In this document: positions 6,464 to 14,502 of the stretch, piece by piece
Layout of the letters: each line of letters opens with the position of its first letter
How positions within the stretch are numbered: the stretch's first letter is position 1
From: Collinsella sp.
Lineage (GTDB): Bacteria > Actinomycetota > Coriobacteriia > Coriobacteriales > Coriobacteriaceae
NCBI GenBank assembly: GCA_019425045.1
Contig: JAHYYI010000002.1
Coordinates: 110,157-160,973, forward strand
Direction of reading: 5' to 3'
Length of the DNA: 50,817 nucleotides
Made by a program: the position numbers and the translations under genes
The notes under the pieces: generated by a model
What the model was told of the DNA's origin: nothing
The model's database searches: none
The model's input: only the letters and a program-made list of their open reading frames with translations

Positions 6464-9202
6464 TTACTCGTCGAGGAGATCTTCTGGCATGTCGTTGCCG
6501 TCGCCTAGATCGACAGGGGTTTCTTCGGGGGCAGAGCCGTCTTCTGTGGCTTCGCCTTCGGGCTTTTCCTTGGCGGCCGTCATGCGGGCGACAGCGCATA
6601 CGCGGTCGTTGTCGTCGACGGTCATCATCTTGACGCCCTGGGTGGCGCGGCCGGTCTGGCTGATCTCGTCGGTCTTGACGCGAATGACCGTCGCGCCCTC
6701 CGTCACGATGAACAGCTCGTGCTGCGGGCCCACCGTCTTCATGGCCGCGAGGTTGCCCTTGCGCTCGGTCATTTGGATGGTGTAGACGCCCTGGCCGCCG
6801 CGATTCTGCTCTGGGTAGTCCGCGACCGGCGTGCGCTTGCCGTAGCCGCGCTCGGTGATGACGAACAGATCGCCGTTGCCGTTAGTGACTTCCATGCCCA
6901 GAACGCTCACGCCGTCCTTCATACCGATACCGCGAACGCCGCTGGTATCGCGGCCGGTGGCGCGCACCTGCTCCTCGGAGAACATGATCGCCTTGCCCGC
7001 GGTGGTGGCTAGGATAATCTTGTCACCCTCGCGCACGCGGCGCACGTTCAGCAGTGCGTCGTCGTCGCGCAGGTTGATAGCGATCAGGCCATCACGGCGG
7101 CTACGATCGTAAGCGCTCATCACGGTCTTCTTGACCATGCCGCTCTTGGTGGCAAACATCAGGTACTCGTCGGCCGGGAACTCGCGGCAGCTGATGACGC
7201 TCGCGATCTTCTCGCCCTCCTCGAAGGGCAGCAGGTTGACGATCGCGGTACCGCGCGCCTGGCGCGTACCCACCGGCAGCTCGTGCACCTTCAGGCGATA
7301 GACCTTGCCCTTGCTCGAGAAGAACAGCACATACTCGTGCGTGGACGCGATGAACATCTCGTCGATAACATCGTCCTCTTTGAGGTTGACGCCCGACACG
7401 CCCTTGCCACCGCGCTTCTGGGCACGGTAGGCAGCCACCGGGATACGCTTAACGTAGCCGGTGTGGGTGATGGTCACGACCATATCCTCGTCGGCAATGA
7501 GGTCCTCGACGTCCAAGTCCTTCTCAACCTGGCTGATCTCGGTGCGGCGCTTGTCGCCAAACTTCTTGGAGATCTCGCGCATCTCTTCCTTGATGACGCC
7601 CAGAATCTTCTCCTCGTGCGCCAGCAGGTCCTCGTAGTAGGCGATGGCGCGGCGCAGGCCGTCCAACTCTTCTTGGATCTTGTCGCGCTCCAGGCCGGTC
7701 AGGCGGCGCAGCTTCATCTCGAGGATGGCCGTGGTCTGCTCGGGCGTAAAGCCAAAGCGTTCGATCAGTCGGCTGCTGGCCTCGGAGTCGGTCTGCGAGG
7801 AGCGGATGATGCTGATGACCTCGTCGATATGGTCAAGGGCCATCAGGTAGCCCTCAAGGATATGCGCGCGGGCCTGGGCCTTCTTAAGGTCGAAGCGGGT
7901 GCGGCGGGTGACGACGTCGACCTGGTGGTCGATGTAGTGCTGCAGCATCTCGCGCAGGCTCAGGCATTTGGGAACGCCGTTGACGAGTGCCAGGTTGTTG
8001 GCGCCAAAGGTCGTCTGCAGCGAGGTGTACTTATACAGATTGTTGAGCACGACCTGCGGAATGACGCCCTTCTTGAGCTCGATGACCAGACGGATGCCCT
8101 TCTGGTTGGACTCATCGCGCATATCCGAGATGCCCTCGATGCGCTTGTCGTTGACGAGCTGGGCGATCTTCTCCTGCAGGGTGCCCTTGTTGACCATGTA
8201 GGGAATCTCGGTAAAGACCAGGCGGCTGCGGCCGGTCTTGGTGGACTCCACGTGTGCCTTGGCACGCACGGTAATGGAGCCGCGGCCGGTCTCGTAGCTC
8301 TGCTTAATGCCGGCGCTGCCCATGATGATGGCGCCGGTGGGGAAGTCCGGACCGGGCATGATCTGCATGAGCTCGTCGACGGTGGCGTCGGGGTTGTCGA
8401 TCAGGTAGCAGGTGGCCTCGATCGCCTCGGTGAGGTTATGCGGAGCGATGTTGGTGGCCATGCCGACGGCGATGCCCTGGCTGCCGTTGACCAGCAGGTT
8501 GGGGAAGCGCGCAGGCAGCGCCACGGGCTCGGCGAGCGATTCGTCGTAGTTGGGCTGCCAGTCGACGGTATCCTTCTGCAAGTCACGCAGCAGTTCCATG
8601 GCGGGCTTTGCCAAGCGGCTCTCGGTGTAACGCATGGCCGCCGCGCCGTCGCCGTCGATGTTACCGAAGTTACCGTGACCGTCGATGAGCGGCGTGCGCA
8701 TGGAGAACCACTGCGCCAGGCGGACCATGGCCTCGTAGACCGCGGAATCGCCATGCGGGTGGTACTTACCGATAACTTCGCCGACCGTCCAAGCTGACTT
8801 CTTGTGCGGGCGGTTGGGGTAGATGCCGCTCTCGTTCATCGCGTACAGGATGCGGCGGTGCACCGGCTTTAAGCCGTCGCGCACGTCCGGCAGGGCGCGC
8901 GCCGTGATGACCGACATCGAATACTCGATGAACGACTGCTTCATCTCGCGGCCAAACTCCGAAATCTGGAGCTGGCCGCCGTTGATATCCTCGCCGGCCG
9001 AGGCGCCACGGTCGACTTCGCCAAAGCTCTCCTCGAGCTCGGCGTCGTCTTCTTCCTCATCATCATCGGCATCGGGGTTATAGGCGTCCGGGTCGCCGTC
9101 CTCGCCCTGCTCAGCACGGGCAAGCAGGCGCTTCAGATCGTCGGGCATACCGGCATCGCCGGCCTCGTCCATACCCTCGTTATTGTTGATATCGTCTGCC
9201 AC
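6464..9202 (-). CDS. gyrA: DNA gyrase subunit A
   Basis: 912 residues. GyrA forms the DNA cleavage-religation half of gyrase with GyrB and introduces negative supercoils. The catalytic tyrosine is in AAMRYTE (about Y192). The quinolone-determining helix reads HPHGDSAVYEAM (S153, E157), a typical sensitive-type sequence. The six-bladed C-terminal DNA-wrapping domain carries a GyrA-box-like KRGGKG. The start is GTG with GAGGAGG just upstream. Unusual: relative to E. coli numbering the core is shifted by about 70 residues because of an acidic N-terminal extension (about 1-75, many D/E). The C-terminal tail is also acidic. Confidence 0.97.
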   Translation of the reverse strand: MADDINNNEGMDEAGDAGMPDDLKRLLARAEQGEDGDPDAYNPDADDDEEEDDAELEESFGEVDRGASAGEDINGGQLQISEFGREMKQSFIEYSMSVITARALPDVRDGLKPVHRRILYAMNESGIYPNRPHKKSAWTVGEVIGKYHPHGDSAVYEAMVRLAQWFSMRTPLIDGHGNFGNIDGDGAAAMRYTESRLAKPAMELLRDLQKDTVDWQPNYDESLAEPVALPARFPNLLVNGSQGIAVGMATNIAPHNLTEAIEATCYLIDNPDATVDELMQIMPGPDFPTGAIIMGSAGIKQSYETGRGSITVRAKAHVESTKTGRSRLVFTEIPYMVNKGTLQEKIAQLVNDKRIEGISDMRDESNQKGIRLVIELKKGVIPQVVLNNLYKYTSLQTTFGANNLALVNGVPKCLSLREMLQHYIDHQVDVVTRRTRFDLKKAQARAHILEGYLMALDHIDEVISIIRSSQTDSEASSRLIERFGFTPEQTTAILEMKLRRLTGLERDKIQEELDGLRRAIAYYEDLLAHEEKILGVIKEEMREISKKFGDKRRTEISQVEKDLDVEDLIADEDMVVTITHTGYVKRIPVAAYRAQKRGGKGVSGVNLKEDDVIDEMFIASTHEYVLFFSSKGKVYRLKVHELPVGTRQARGTAIVNLLPFEEGEKIASVISCREFPADEYLMFATKSGMVKKTVMSAYDRSRRDGLIAINLRDDDALLNVRRVREGDKIILATTAGKAIMFSEEQVRATGRDTSGVRGIGMKDGVSVLGMEVTNGNGDLFVITERGYGKRTPVADYPEQNRGGQGVYTIQMTERKGNLAAMKTVGPQHELFIVTEGATVIRVKTDEISQTGRATQGVKMMTVDDNDRVCAVARMTAAKEKPEGEATEDGSAPEETPVDLGDGNDMPEDLLDE

Positions 9203-9251
9203 GTTACCTCCTCATGGTTTGCGTGGTCTAATTAGTTCCCTACCACGGAGA

Positions 9252-9352
9252 CGGCTTTTCCAGGTGCCGCAGATTCGCCCGAAAGAGGAGGGAAACGTAC
9301 TTGGGTACGCGACCGACGATTGAGGGCGAAGGTGCGGTGGCTGGGAAAGCCG
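9252..9352. repeat. Imperfect long hairpin between gyrB and gyrA
   Basis: The arms 9252-9280 and 9324-9352 are imperfect inverted repeats of about 29 bases (CGGCTTT..CCAG..CGCCC type). The 43-base loop contains a small CGTAC/GTACG hairpin. The layout is similar to the 6237-6372 palindrome but the sequence is unrelated. It fills most of the 156-base gyrB-gyrA gap and could attenuate gyrA transcription. Confidence 0.65.
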
Positions 9353-9358
9353 AACAGG

Positions 9359-11389
9359 TTAGGCATCTAAGAATCGTGCATCATGTGCATGCTTCTCGAT
9401 GTACTCGCGGCGATAGCCGACCTCGGAACCCATCAGCTCGCGCACGGCGCGGTCCGCCACCACGGCGTCCTCGATCGACACACGCTGCAGGATGCGGGTC
9501 TTGGGGTCCATCGTCGTCGAGGCAAGCTGCTTGGGGTCCATCTCGCCCAGGCCCTTGTAGCGCTGGACGGTATAGCCCTTGCGCTTTTTGGTGATCTTGC
9601 CGTCCTTGGCCTTGCCGTCCTCGTCGTTATCGTCGGGGTTCAGGCCCAGACTCTGGATGGTGTCGCGCAGGATCTCGTCTTCGGGCTGGCGGCCGTTGGG
9701 ATACACGTAGTGGATCTTGTTGCGCACCTTAATGCCAAAGATGGGCGGGCAGGCAACATAGACGTAGCCGGCATCGATCAGCGGACGCATGTACTTGTAG
9801 AAGAACGTCAGCAGCAGGATGCGGATATGCGCACCGTCGACGTCTGCATCGGTCATGATGATGATCTTGTGGTAGCGCGCCTTGGTGATATCGAAGTCGC
9901 CGCCGTCGCCGGCACTCGTCGTGACGCCGCAGCCGATCGCGGTAATCAGCGACTGGATGGTGTCACTCGAGAACGCTCGATGGTCACCAACGCGTTCGAC
10001 GTTCAAAATCTTGCCGCGCAGGGGCAGAATCGCCTGGATGTCTCGGCGACGGCCGTCCTTGGCCGAACCGCCTGCCGAGTCGCCCTCTACGATGAAGAGC
10101 TCGGTCAGCTCGGCATCGCGCACCGAGCAGTCAGCGAGCTTACCGGGCAGGGACGCCGTCTCGAGCAGGCTCTTGCGGCGGGTCGCCTCGCGCGCCTTGC
10201 GGGCGGCATTGCGCGCCTTGCAGGCCTGCTGCGCCTTCTTGACGATCTCGCGAGCGGGCTTGGGATGCTCCTCCAAGTAATCGGCGAGGCCGTCGGTCAC
10301 AATCTTGAGCGTGAGCGCTCGCATATAGGAGCTGCCGAGCTTTGCCTTGGTCTGGCCCTCAAACTGCGGATCGGGCAGCTTGACCGAGATAACGGCCGAA
10401 AGGCCCTCGCGCACATCGTCGCCGGTCAGGTTGGCGTCTTTTTCCTTGAGCAGGTTCTGCTTGCGCGCGTAATCGTTGATCACGCGGGTGAGCGCGGTAC
10501 GGAAGCCCTCAAGGTGCATGCCGCCTTCGGGGGTGTAGATGTCGTTGGCAAACGACATGACGTTCTCGCCGTAGCCGCTATTCCACTGCAGGGAAACCTC
10601 GACCTCGCCCATCTTGGCCACGGGAGCATCCGGGTCCGATTTGCCCTCGATGTAGATGGGCTCCTTAAAGGCCTCGGGGACGTCCTTGCCCTCGTTGAGG
10701 AACTTGACGAAGTCGATGATGCCGCCCTCGTAGCAAAACTCCTCCACGTGGGGAGTCGCTTCGCGCTCGTCGGTCAGCACGATTTTGAGGTTCTTATTGA
10801 GGAACGCCGTCTCCTGCAGACGGTTATGCAGCGTATCGAAATCGTAGATGCAGGTCTCGAAGATCTCGTCGTCGGGCCAGAAGGTGACGGTGGTGCCCGT
10901 CGAATCCGAGGTGCCCACGACCTCCATCTTCTTGACGGTCTTGCCGCGCGAGAACTCCATCTCGTAGGTGTTGCCATCGCGACGAACCTGAACGACCACA
11001 CGCTTGGACAGTGCGTTGACGACGGAGATGCCCACGCCGTGCAGGCCGCCCGAGACCTTATAGGCCGAGTTATCGAACTTACCGCCGGCGTGCAAGATCG
11101 TCATGACGACCTCGAGCGTCGGGATCTTTTTAACAGGGTGCTCGTCGACGGGGATGCCGCGCCCGTTGTCGACGACCGTGATGGAGTTGTCGGCGTGGAC
11201 CGTCACCTGGATCTCGGTGCAGAAACCGGCCATGGCCTCGTCGACAGAGTTGTCAACGATCTCCCACACCAGGTGATGCAGACCGCTGGCGCTCGTCGAG
11301 CCGATATACATGCCCGGGCGCTTACGAACGGCCTCGAGACCTTCGAGAATCTTAATCTCGCCGCCATCGTAATCGTTTTCGTTTGCCAC
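9359..11389 (-). CDS. gyrB: DNA gyrase subunit B
   Basis: 676 residues from GTG at 11389, chosen because AAGGAGG lies five bases upstream; a TTG six codons earlier would overlap this site. GyrB binds and hydrolyses ATP to drive supercoiling. The GHKL ATPase domain shows DNSVDEA, VDNGRGIP and GGLHGVGISVVNAL. The transducer and Toprim domains follow with EGDSAGGSA, PLRGKILNVE and the metal-binding DADVDGAHI. The C-terminal QRYKGLGEM segment is intact. It is preceded by the dciA-like gene and its terminator, so it probably uses its own promoter at 11413-11441. Confidence 0.97.
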   Translation of the reverse strand: MANENDYDGGEIKILEGLEAVRKRPGMYIGSTSASGLHHLVWEIVDNSVDEAMAGFCTEIQVTVHADNSITVVDNGRGIPVDEHPVKKIPTLEVVMTILHAGGKFDNSAYKVSGGLHGVGISVVNALSKRVVVQVRRDGNTYEMEFSRGKTVKKMEVVGTSDSTGTTVTFWPDDEIFETCIYDFDTLHNRLQETAFLNKNLKIVLTDEREATPHVEEFCYEGGIIDFVKFLNEGKDVPEAFKEPIYIEGKSDPDAPVAKMGEVEVSLQWNSGYGENVMSFANDIYTPEGGMHLEGFRTALTRVINDYARKQNLLKEKDANLTGDDVREGLSAVISVKLPDPQFEGQTKAKLGSSYMRALTLKIVTDGLADYLEEHPKPAREIVKKAQQACKARNAARKAREATRRKSLLETASLPGKLADCSVRDAELTELFIVEGDSAGGSAKDGRRRDIQAILPLRGKILNVERVGDHRAFSSDTIQSLITAIGCGVTTSAGDGGDFDITKARYHKIIIMTDADVDGAHIRILLLTFFYKYMRPLIDAGYVYVACPPIFGIKVRNKIHYVYPNGRQPEDEILRDTIQSLGLNPDDNDEDGKAKDGKITKKRKGYTVQRYKGLGEMDPKQLASTTMDPKTRILQRVSIEDAVVADRAVRELMGSEVGYRREYIEKHAHDARFLDA

Positions 11390-11412
11390 ACGTCCTCCTT
11401 CAGTCAAGAAAA

Positions 11413-11441
11413 TGTGTACAGCCTTACTAGTTTATCGTAAA
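11413..11441 (-). promoter_or_regulatory. Possible gyrB promoter
   Basis: TTTACG (11436-11441), 17-base spacer, TACACA (11413-11418) on the minus strand, 24 bases before the GTG start. Moderate match. Confidence 0.4.
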
Positions 11442-11468
11442 AAAATACCCTCGGGAACGAGGGTATTT
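11438..11468 (-). terminator. Terminator of the dciA-like gene
   Basis: An 11-bp stem AAATACCCTCG (11443-11453) with its complement at 11458-11468 and a 4-base loop, ending in a T-run on the minus strand. It ends the dnaN-recF-dciA transcript. Confidence 0.85.
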
Positions 11469-11494
11469 GGCTCTACAAGGCCACCAGATGCGAT

Positions 11495-12058
11495 TTAAGG
11501 CTCTTTTTTGCTTTGCACGCCCTTGGCCCACTCGGCACTGGCTCTCATGGCGTTCTCGAGGGCCTCGCGCAGTTTTTGGTCTTCGATGGGCGCCACTTGG
11601 CGCTCAATCTCGGTGCGCTCGGCATCGCTGAGGTCGGCGTGTGGGGCCGGCGGGCGCTCGGTCGTCGCTGGGCGAAGGCGCTCCTTGGCGGCGGGCGGCA
11701 TGTGACCGGGCGCGGTGGTTTTGAACACCAGGCCGTCCACATGCGCACCGGCGCGCTCCATGCGCGCGCGGATGATCTCGCGCAACAACGTCATTTCCTG
11801 CGTCCACGAGGGCGAGTCGAGATATACCAGCAGCTCATTGGACTCGGGCAGGTAGCGCAGGCCCGTCACATGCCGCCCCTCGCGCGTGCCCGAGCACACC
11901 GCGTTCCACGCGCGATAGACCGCGCGCGACTCCTCGGCGGCCTCCATCTGCGCACGGCGCTCAGGGGTCGCAGCCGCCAGGATGCGCTGGCGCTCTGCGT
12001 TCAAAAAGCCACTGAAGGCGACCGTTTCGCTCTCGCGCTCGTAATTAGCACGTCTCAC
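11495..12058 (-). CDS. DciA/DUF721-family protein
   Basis: 187 residues. The middle region (about 48-110) has the DUF721 pattern: a W near AWNAVCSGT, a hydrophobic LRYLPESNELLVYLDSPSW segment and LLREIIRARM. DciA proteins load or assist the replicative helicase in bacteria that lack DnaC/DnaI, which fits the place between recF and gyrB. The GTG start overlaps the end of recF by 14 bases, so the two are translationally coupled. The C-terminal third is charged and probably disordered. The family call rests on pattern and context; the helicase-loading role is inferred from the family. Confidence 0.75.
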   Translation of the reverse strand: MRRANYERESETVAFSGFLNAERQRILAAATPERRAQMEAAEESRAVYRAWNAVCSGTREGRHVTGLRYLPESNELLVYLDSPSWTQEMTLLREIIRARMERAGAHVDGLVFKTTAPGHMPPAAKERLRPATTERPPAPHADLSDAERTEIERQVAPIEDQKLREALENAMRASAEWAKGVQSKKEP

Positions 12059-13151
12059 CCATGCTCACCACCTTGGCTCGATCAAGCAGGTCATCGGTAA
12101 AGTACCCCAGGTTGGTCGTGGTTATGACCGTCTGGATATCATCGCCGATCAGCCGCAGGAAAGCGCCGCGACGCTCGCCGTCGAGCTCGCTCATCACGTC
12201 GTCCAGAAGCAACAGCGGAGCAGTACCCAGAACATCGCGAGCCACGGCCACCTCGGCCACCTTCCAGGACAGTACCAACGTTCGCTGCTGTCCTTGGCTG
12301 GCAAATGAACGGGCGGAGCGACCCGCCACGGTAAATTCAATCTCGTCGCGATGCGGCCCCACCAACGTCACGCCGCGGCGAATTTCCTCGCCGGCGTGCT
12401 CATCAAGGGCGGCCAGCATGCGCTCGTACGCCCAGCCCTTCAGCTCTTCGCGATCCTCGACCTGGGGCAAATCCCCCAGCGTGGACGCATAGGACACGTT
12501 GGCGGCTTCACCGGACGCCACTTGCCCGTAGGCAGTACGCACATGGCCCGCCAGCCGGTCGAGCAGGGCCAACCGGTGCACGAGCAGAGCCGCGCCCGCG
12601 CGGGCAATCGAATCGTTCCACGCGCCGAGCATCTCACGGCAGCACCAGGTCTCCTTGAGCAAGGCGTTGCGCTGGGTCACGCAGCGCCCATAGGCGCTCG
12701 CAAGATCGGCATAGCGTGCGCTCAGTTGCATGCCAAAGTCATCGAGGGCGGCGCGGCGCACACTGGCGCCCCGCTTAACCATGTCCAGATGGTCGGGGCA
12801 AAACAGCACGCTCGGCAGAACCCCGCGCACACCGGCGGCAGAGCATCTCTTGCCGTTGCGGCTAAACGAGCGCTTACCGTCCTCCGCGCTCAATCCCATA
12901 TCAAGCACGCGGCCGTCGCCCTCGAGCCTCAGCTCGACCCTGCACGAGCCCACGCCGTCATGAACGAGCTCGGCTGCGGTCGGATGCCTAAACGAGGCGC
13001 CGCTCGTCAGCAGCTGCAGCGCCTCTATGAGATTGGTCTTTCCCGCCGCGTTGGGTCCTGCAAGTATCGTCACGCCCTCGTCCAGGGCAAGGCGATAGCT
13101 ATCGAAGCTGCGGTAGTGCGCGACGGAAAGATCGCGGGCGAACATGGTCAT
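12045..13151 (-). CDS. recF: DNA recombination/replication protein RecF
   Basis: 368 residues, usual length. RecF is an SMC-like ATPase that helps load RecA at gaps and repair stalled forks. Walker A GPNAAGKT is at about 32-39, the ABC-type signature lies in FASQGQQRT, and Walker B LLLLDDVMSELD is near the C-terminus. It begins nine bases after the dnaN stop without a strong ribosome site, consistent with coupling. A second ATG two codons in is equally possible. It overlaps the dciA-like gene downstream. Confidence 0.96.
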   Translation of the reverse strand: MTMFARDLSVAHYRSFDSYRLALDEGVTILAGPNAAGKTNLIEALQLLTSGASFRHPTAAELVHDGVGSCRVELRLEGDGRVLDMGLSAEDGKRSFSRNGKRCSAAGVRGVLPSVLFCPDHLDMVKRGASVRRAALDDFGMQLSARYADLASAYGRCVTQRNALLKETWCCREMLGAWNDSIARAGAALLVHRLALLDRLAGHVRTAYGQVASGEAANVSYASTLGDLPQVEDREELKGWAYERMLAALDEHAGEEIRRGVTLVGPHRDEIEFTVAGRSARSFASQGQQRTLVLSWKVAEVAVARDVLGTAPLLLLDDVMSELDGERRGAFLRLIGDDIQTVITTTNLGYFTDDLLDRAKVVSMGETC

Positions 13152-13160
13152 GGCGCAACG

Positions 13161-14264
13161 CTAGATGCGGACCGGCATGACCAGGTACAGGTAGTTGATC
13201 TTGTCGTAGGACTTGAAGATGCCCGCCTGCGAGTAGCTCTTGAGCTCCAGCGTGATCTCCTTCTCCTTGGATAGGGCATTGAGGCAGCCGAAGATGTAGT
13301 GGTAGTTGAAGGCGATGGTGCCCGACTCGCCCTCGGCCTCGACATCGATCGTCTCCTGCGCAAGGTCCTGGTCATTGGAGATGGAGGACAGGCCCATCTG
13401 CCCGTTCTCGACATCGATCTCGAACTTGACGGCGGGGTTGGCGCTCGCGATAACAGCCACGCGCTTGAGGGCGGCGTTAAGGGCGGCGACGTCGATCTTG
13501 ACGCTCGTCACGCACGAATCGGGGATGAGCTGCTTGTAGTTGGGGTACACGCCCTCGATACGACGCGACACGTAGGTGGTGTTGCCGGCCTCGAAGACGA
13601 CTTGGGTGTCGGTAGCCCCGATCATGATGGTCGCCTGGCTGGCCATGATGTTCAGCGCGTCGTTAAAGGCGTCAGCCGGAACGTTGAGTTCAAAGGAACC
13701 CTCGAGGGTCGAGGTCTCGACCTGCGTATCGCACACGGCCAAACGGAAGGAATCGGTCGCCACCAGGCGAACGGTGTTGTTCTCGACCTTCATGTGCACG
13801 CCGCCCAGGATGGGACGGGCCTTGTCGGTCGAGGTGACGCGCCACACGCGGCCGACCATCTCGGACAAGATATCGGTCGGCAGCTCCACGGCACTCTCGA
13901 TGGCATAGGCCGGAAACTCGGGGAAGTCATTAGCATCAAGCGTGTTCAGGCGGAACGAGCTCTTCTCGCAACCAATCAGCACCTGGCGCTCGGACAGCTC
14001 AAAGGTGACCGGGGCATCGGGGAGGGTCTTGGTGATATTGGAGAGCATCTTACAGGGGATAACCATCTCGCCCTCTTCTTCGACATGCGCCGCGATGCGA
14101 TGACGGATCGAGATGGTGTAGTTAGAGGTCTGGAATTCCAAGATGCCGTCTTGCGCCTTGACGAGCACGCCCGACAGGATGGGAAGGGTGGATGCCGAAG
14201 CGACACCCTTCATAACGACGCCGATGGCTTGTGTGAGCGAGCTCTGGCTGACGGTGAACTTCAT
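13161..14264 (-). CDS. dnaN: DNA polymerase III beta sliding clamp
   Basis: 367 residues, standard length. The clamp forms a dimeric ring that tethers polymerase III and many repair proteins. Three DNA-clamp subdomains of about 120 residues are recognisable. The C-terminus YLVMPVRI matches the usual M-P-[VM]-R ending that lines the protein-binding pocket. The ATG is preceded by AGAAAGG. The upstream gap to dnaA holds the AT-rich DUE and DnaA-trio (14271-14332). Confidence 0.97.
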   Translation of the reverse strand: MKFTVSQSSLTQAIGVVMKGVASASTLPILSGVLVKAQDGILEFQTSNYTISIRHRIAAHVEEEGEMVIPCKMLSNITKTLPDAPVTFELSERQVLIGCEKSSFRLNTLDANDFPEFPAYAIESAVELPTDILSEMVGRVWRVTSTDKARPILGGVHMKVENNTVRLVATDSFRLAVCDTQVETSTLEGSFELNVPADAFNDALNIMASQATIMIGATDTQVVFEAGNTTYVSRRIEGVYPNYKQLIPDSCVTSVKIDVAALNAALKRVAVIASANPAVKFEIDVENGQMGLSSISNDQDLAQETIDVEAEGESGTIAFNYHYIFGCLNALSKEKEITLELKSYSQAGIFKSYDKINYLYLVMPVRI

Positions 14265-14502
14265 CTTTTAATACCTTTCTATAGATATAAATATCTTAAT
14301 AATAGTAATAGCACTGACGAAACTGTTGATTATTCCCAAAGACGCAGGTCAGACCCAGAAAGAGAATCGACAGCAACCTGTGTGCAACAGGGGTGGTTTT
14401 CCACGTTCAAAATCTGCGCAAAACTTTTCATCACCGCGGGTTGGGTTTTAGACACCTTATGCCCGTGGTTTCGACAAGTTTTCAACAGGTGTCTCTATTT
14501 CC
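14265..14502. other. Origin unwinding region between dnaA and dnaN (oriC part 1)
   Basis: The dnaN-proximal part (14271-14311) is the most AT-rich stretch nearby and contains TAATAATAGTAATAG at 14297-14311. On that strand this is five consecutive DnaA-trios (TAA/TAG), the arrangement of the B. subtilis unwinding element. Twelve bases further is TGTTGATTA (14324-14332), and TTTTCAACA lies at 14479-14487; both are two mismatches from the TTATCCACA box. Further GGAAAAC and GATGAAAAG-like motifs occur at 14395-14430. Function is inferred from position and motif. Confidence 0.75.

Noticed and set aside
7283..8797. 504-residue open frame opposite gyrA
   Set aside because: Antisense shadow of a strongly conserved gene with biased third positions.
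9383..11440. 685-residue open frame opposite gyrB
   Set aside because: Shadow of the GC-rich gyrB codons; low-complexity Leu/Val/Asp/His-rich protein with no domain and no ribosome site.
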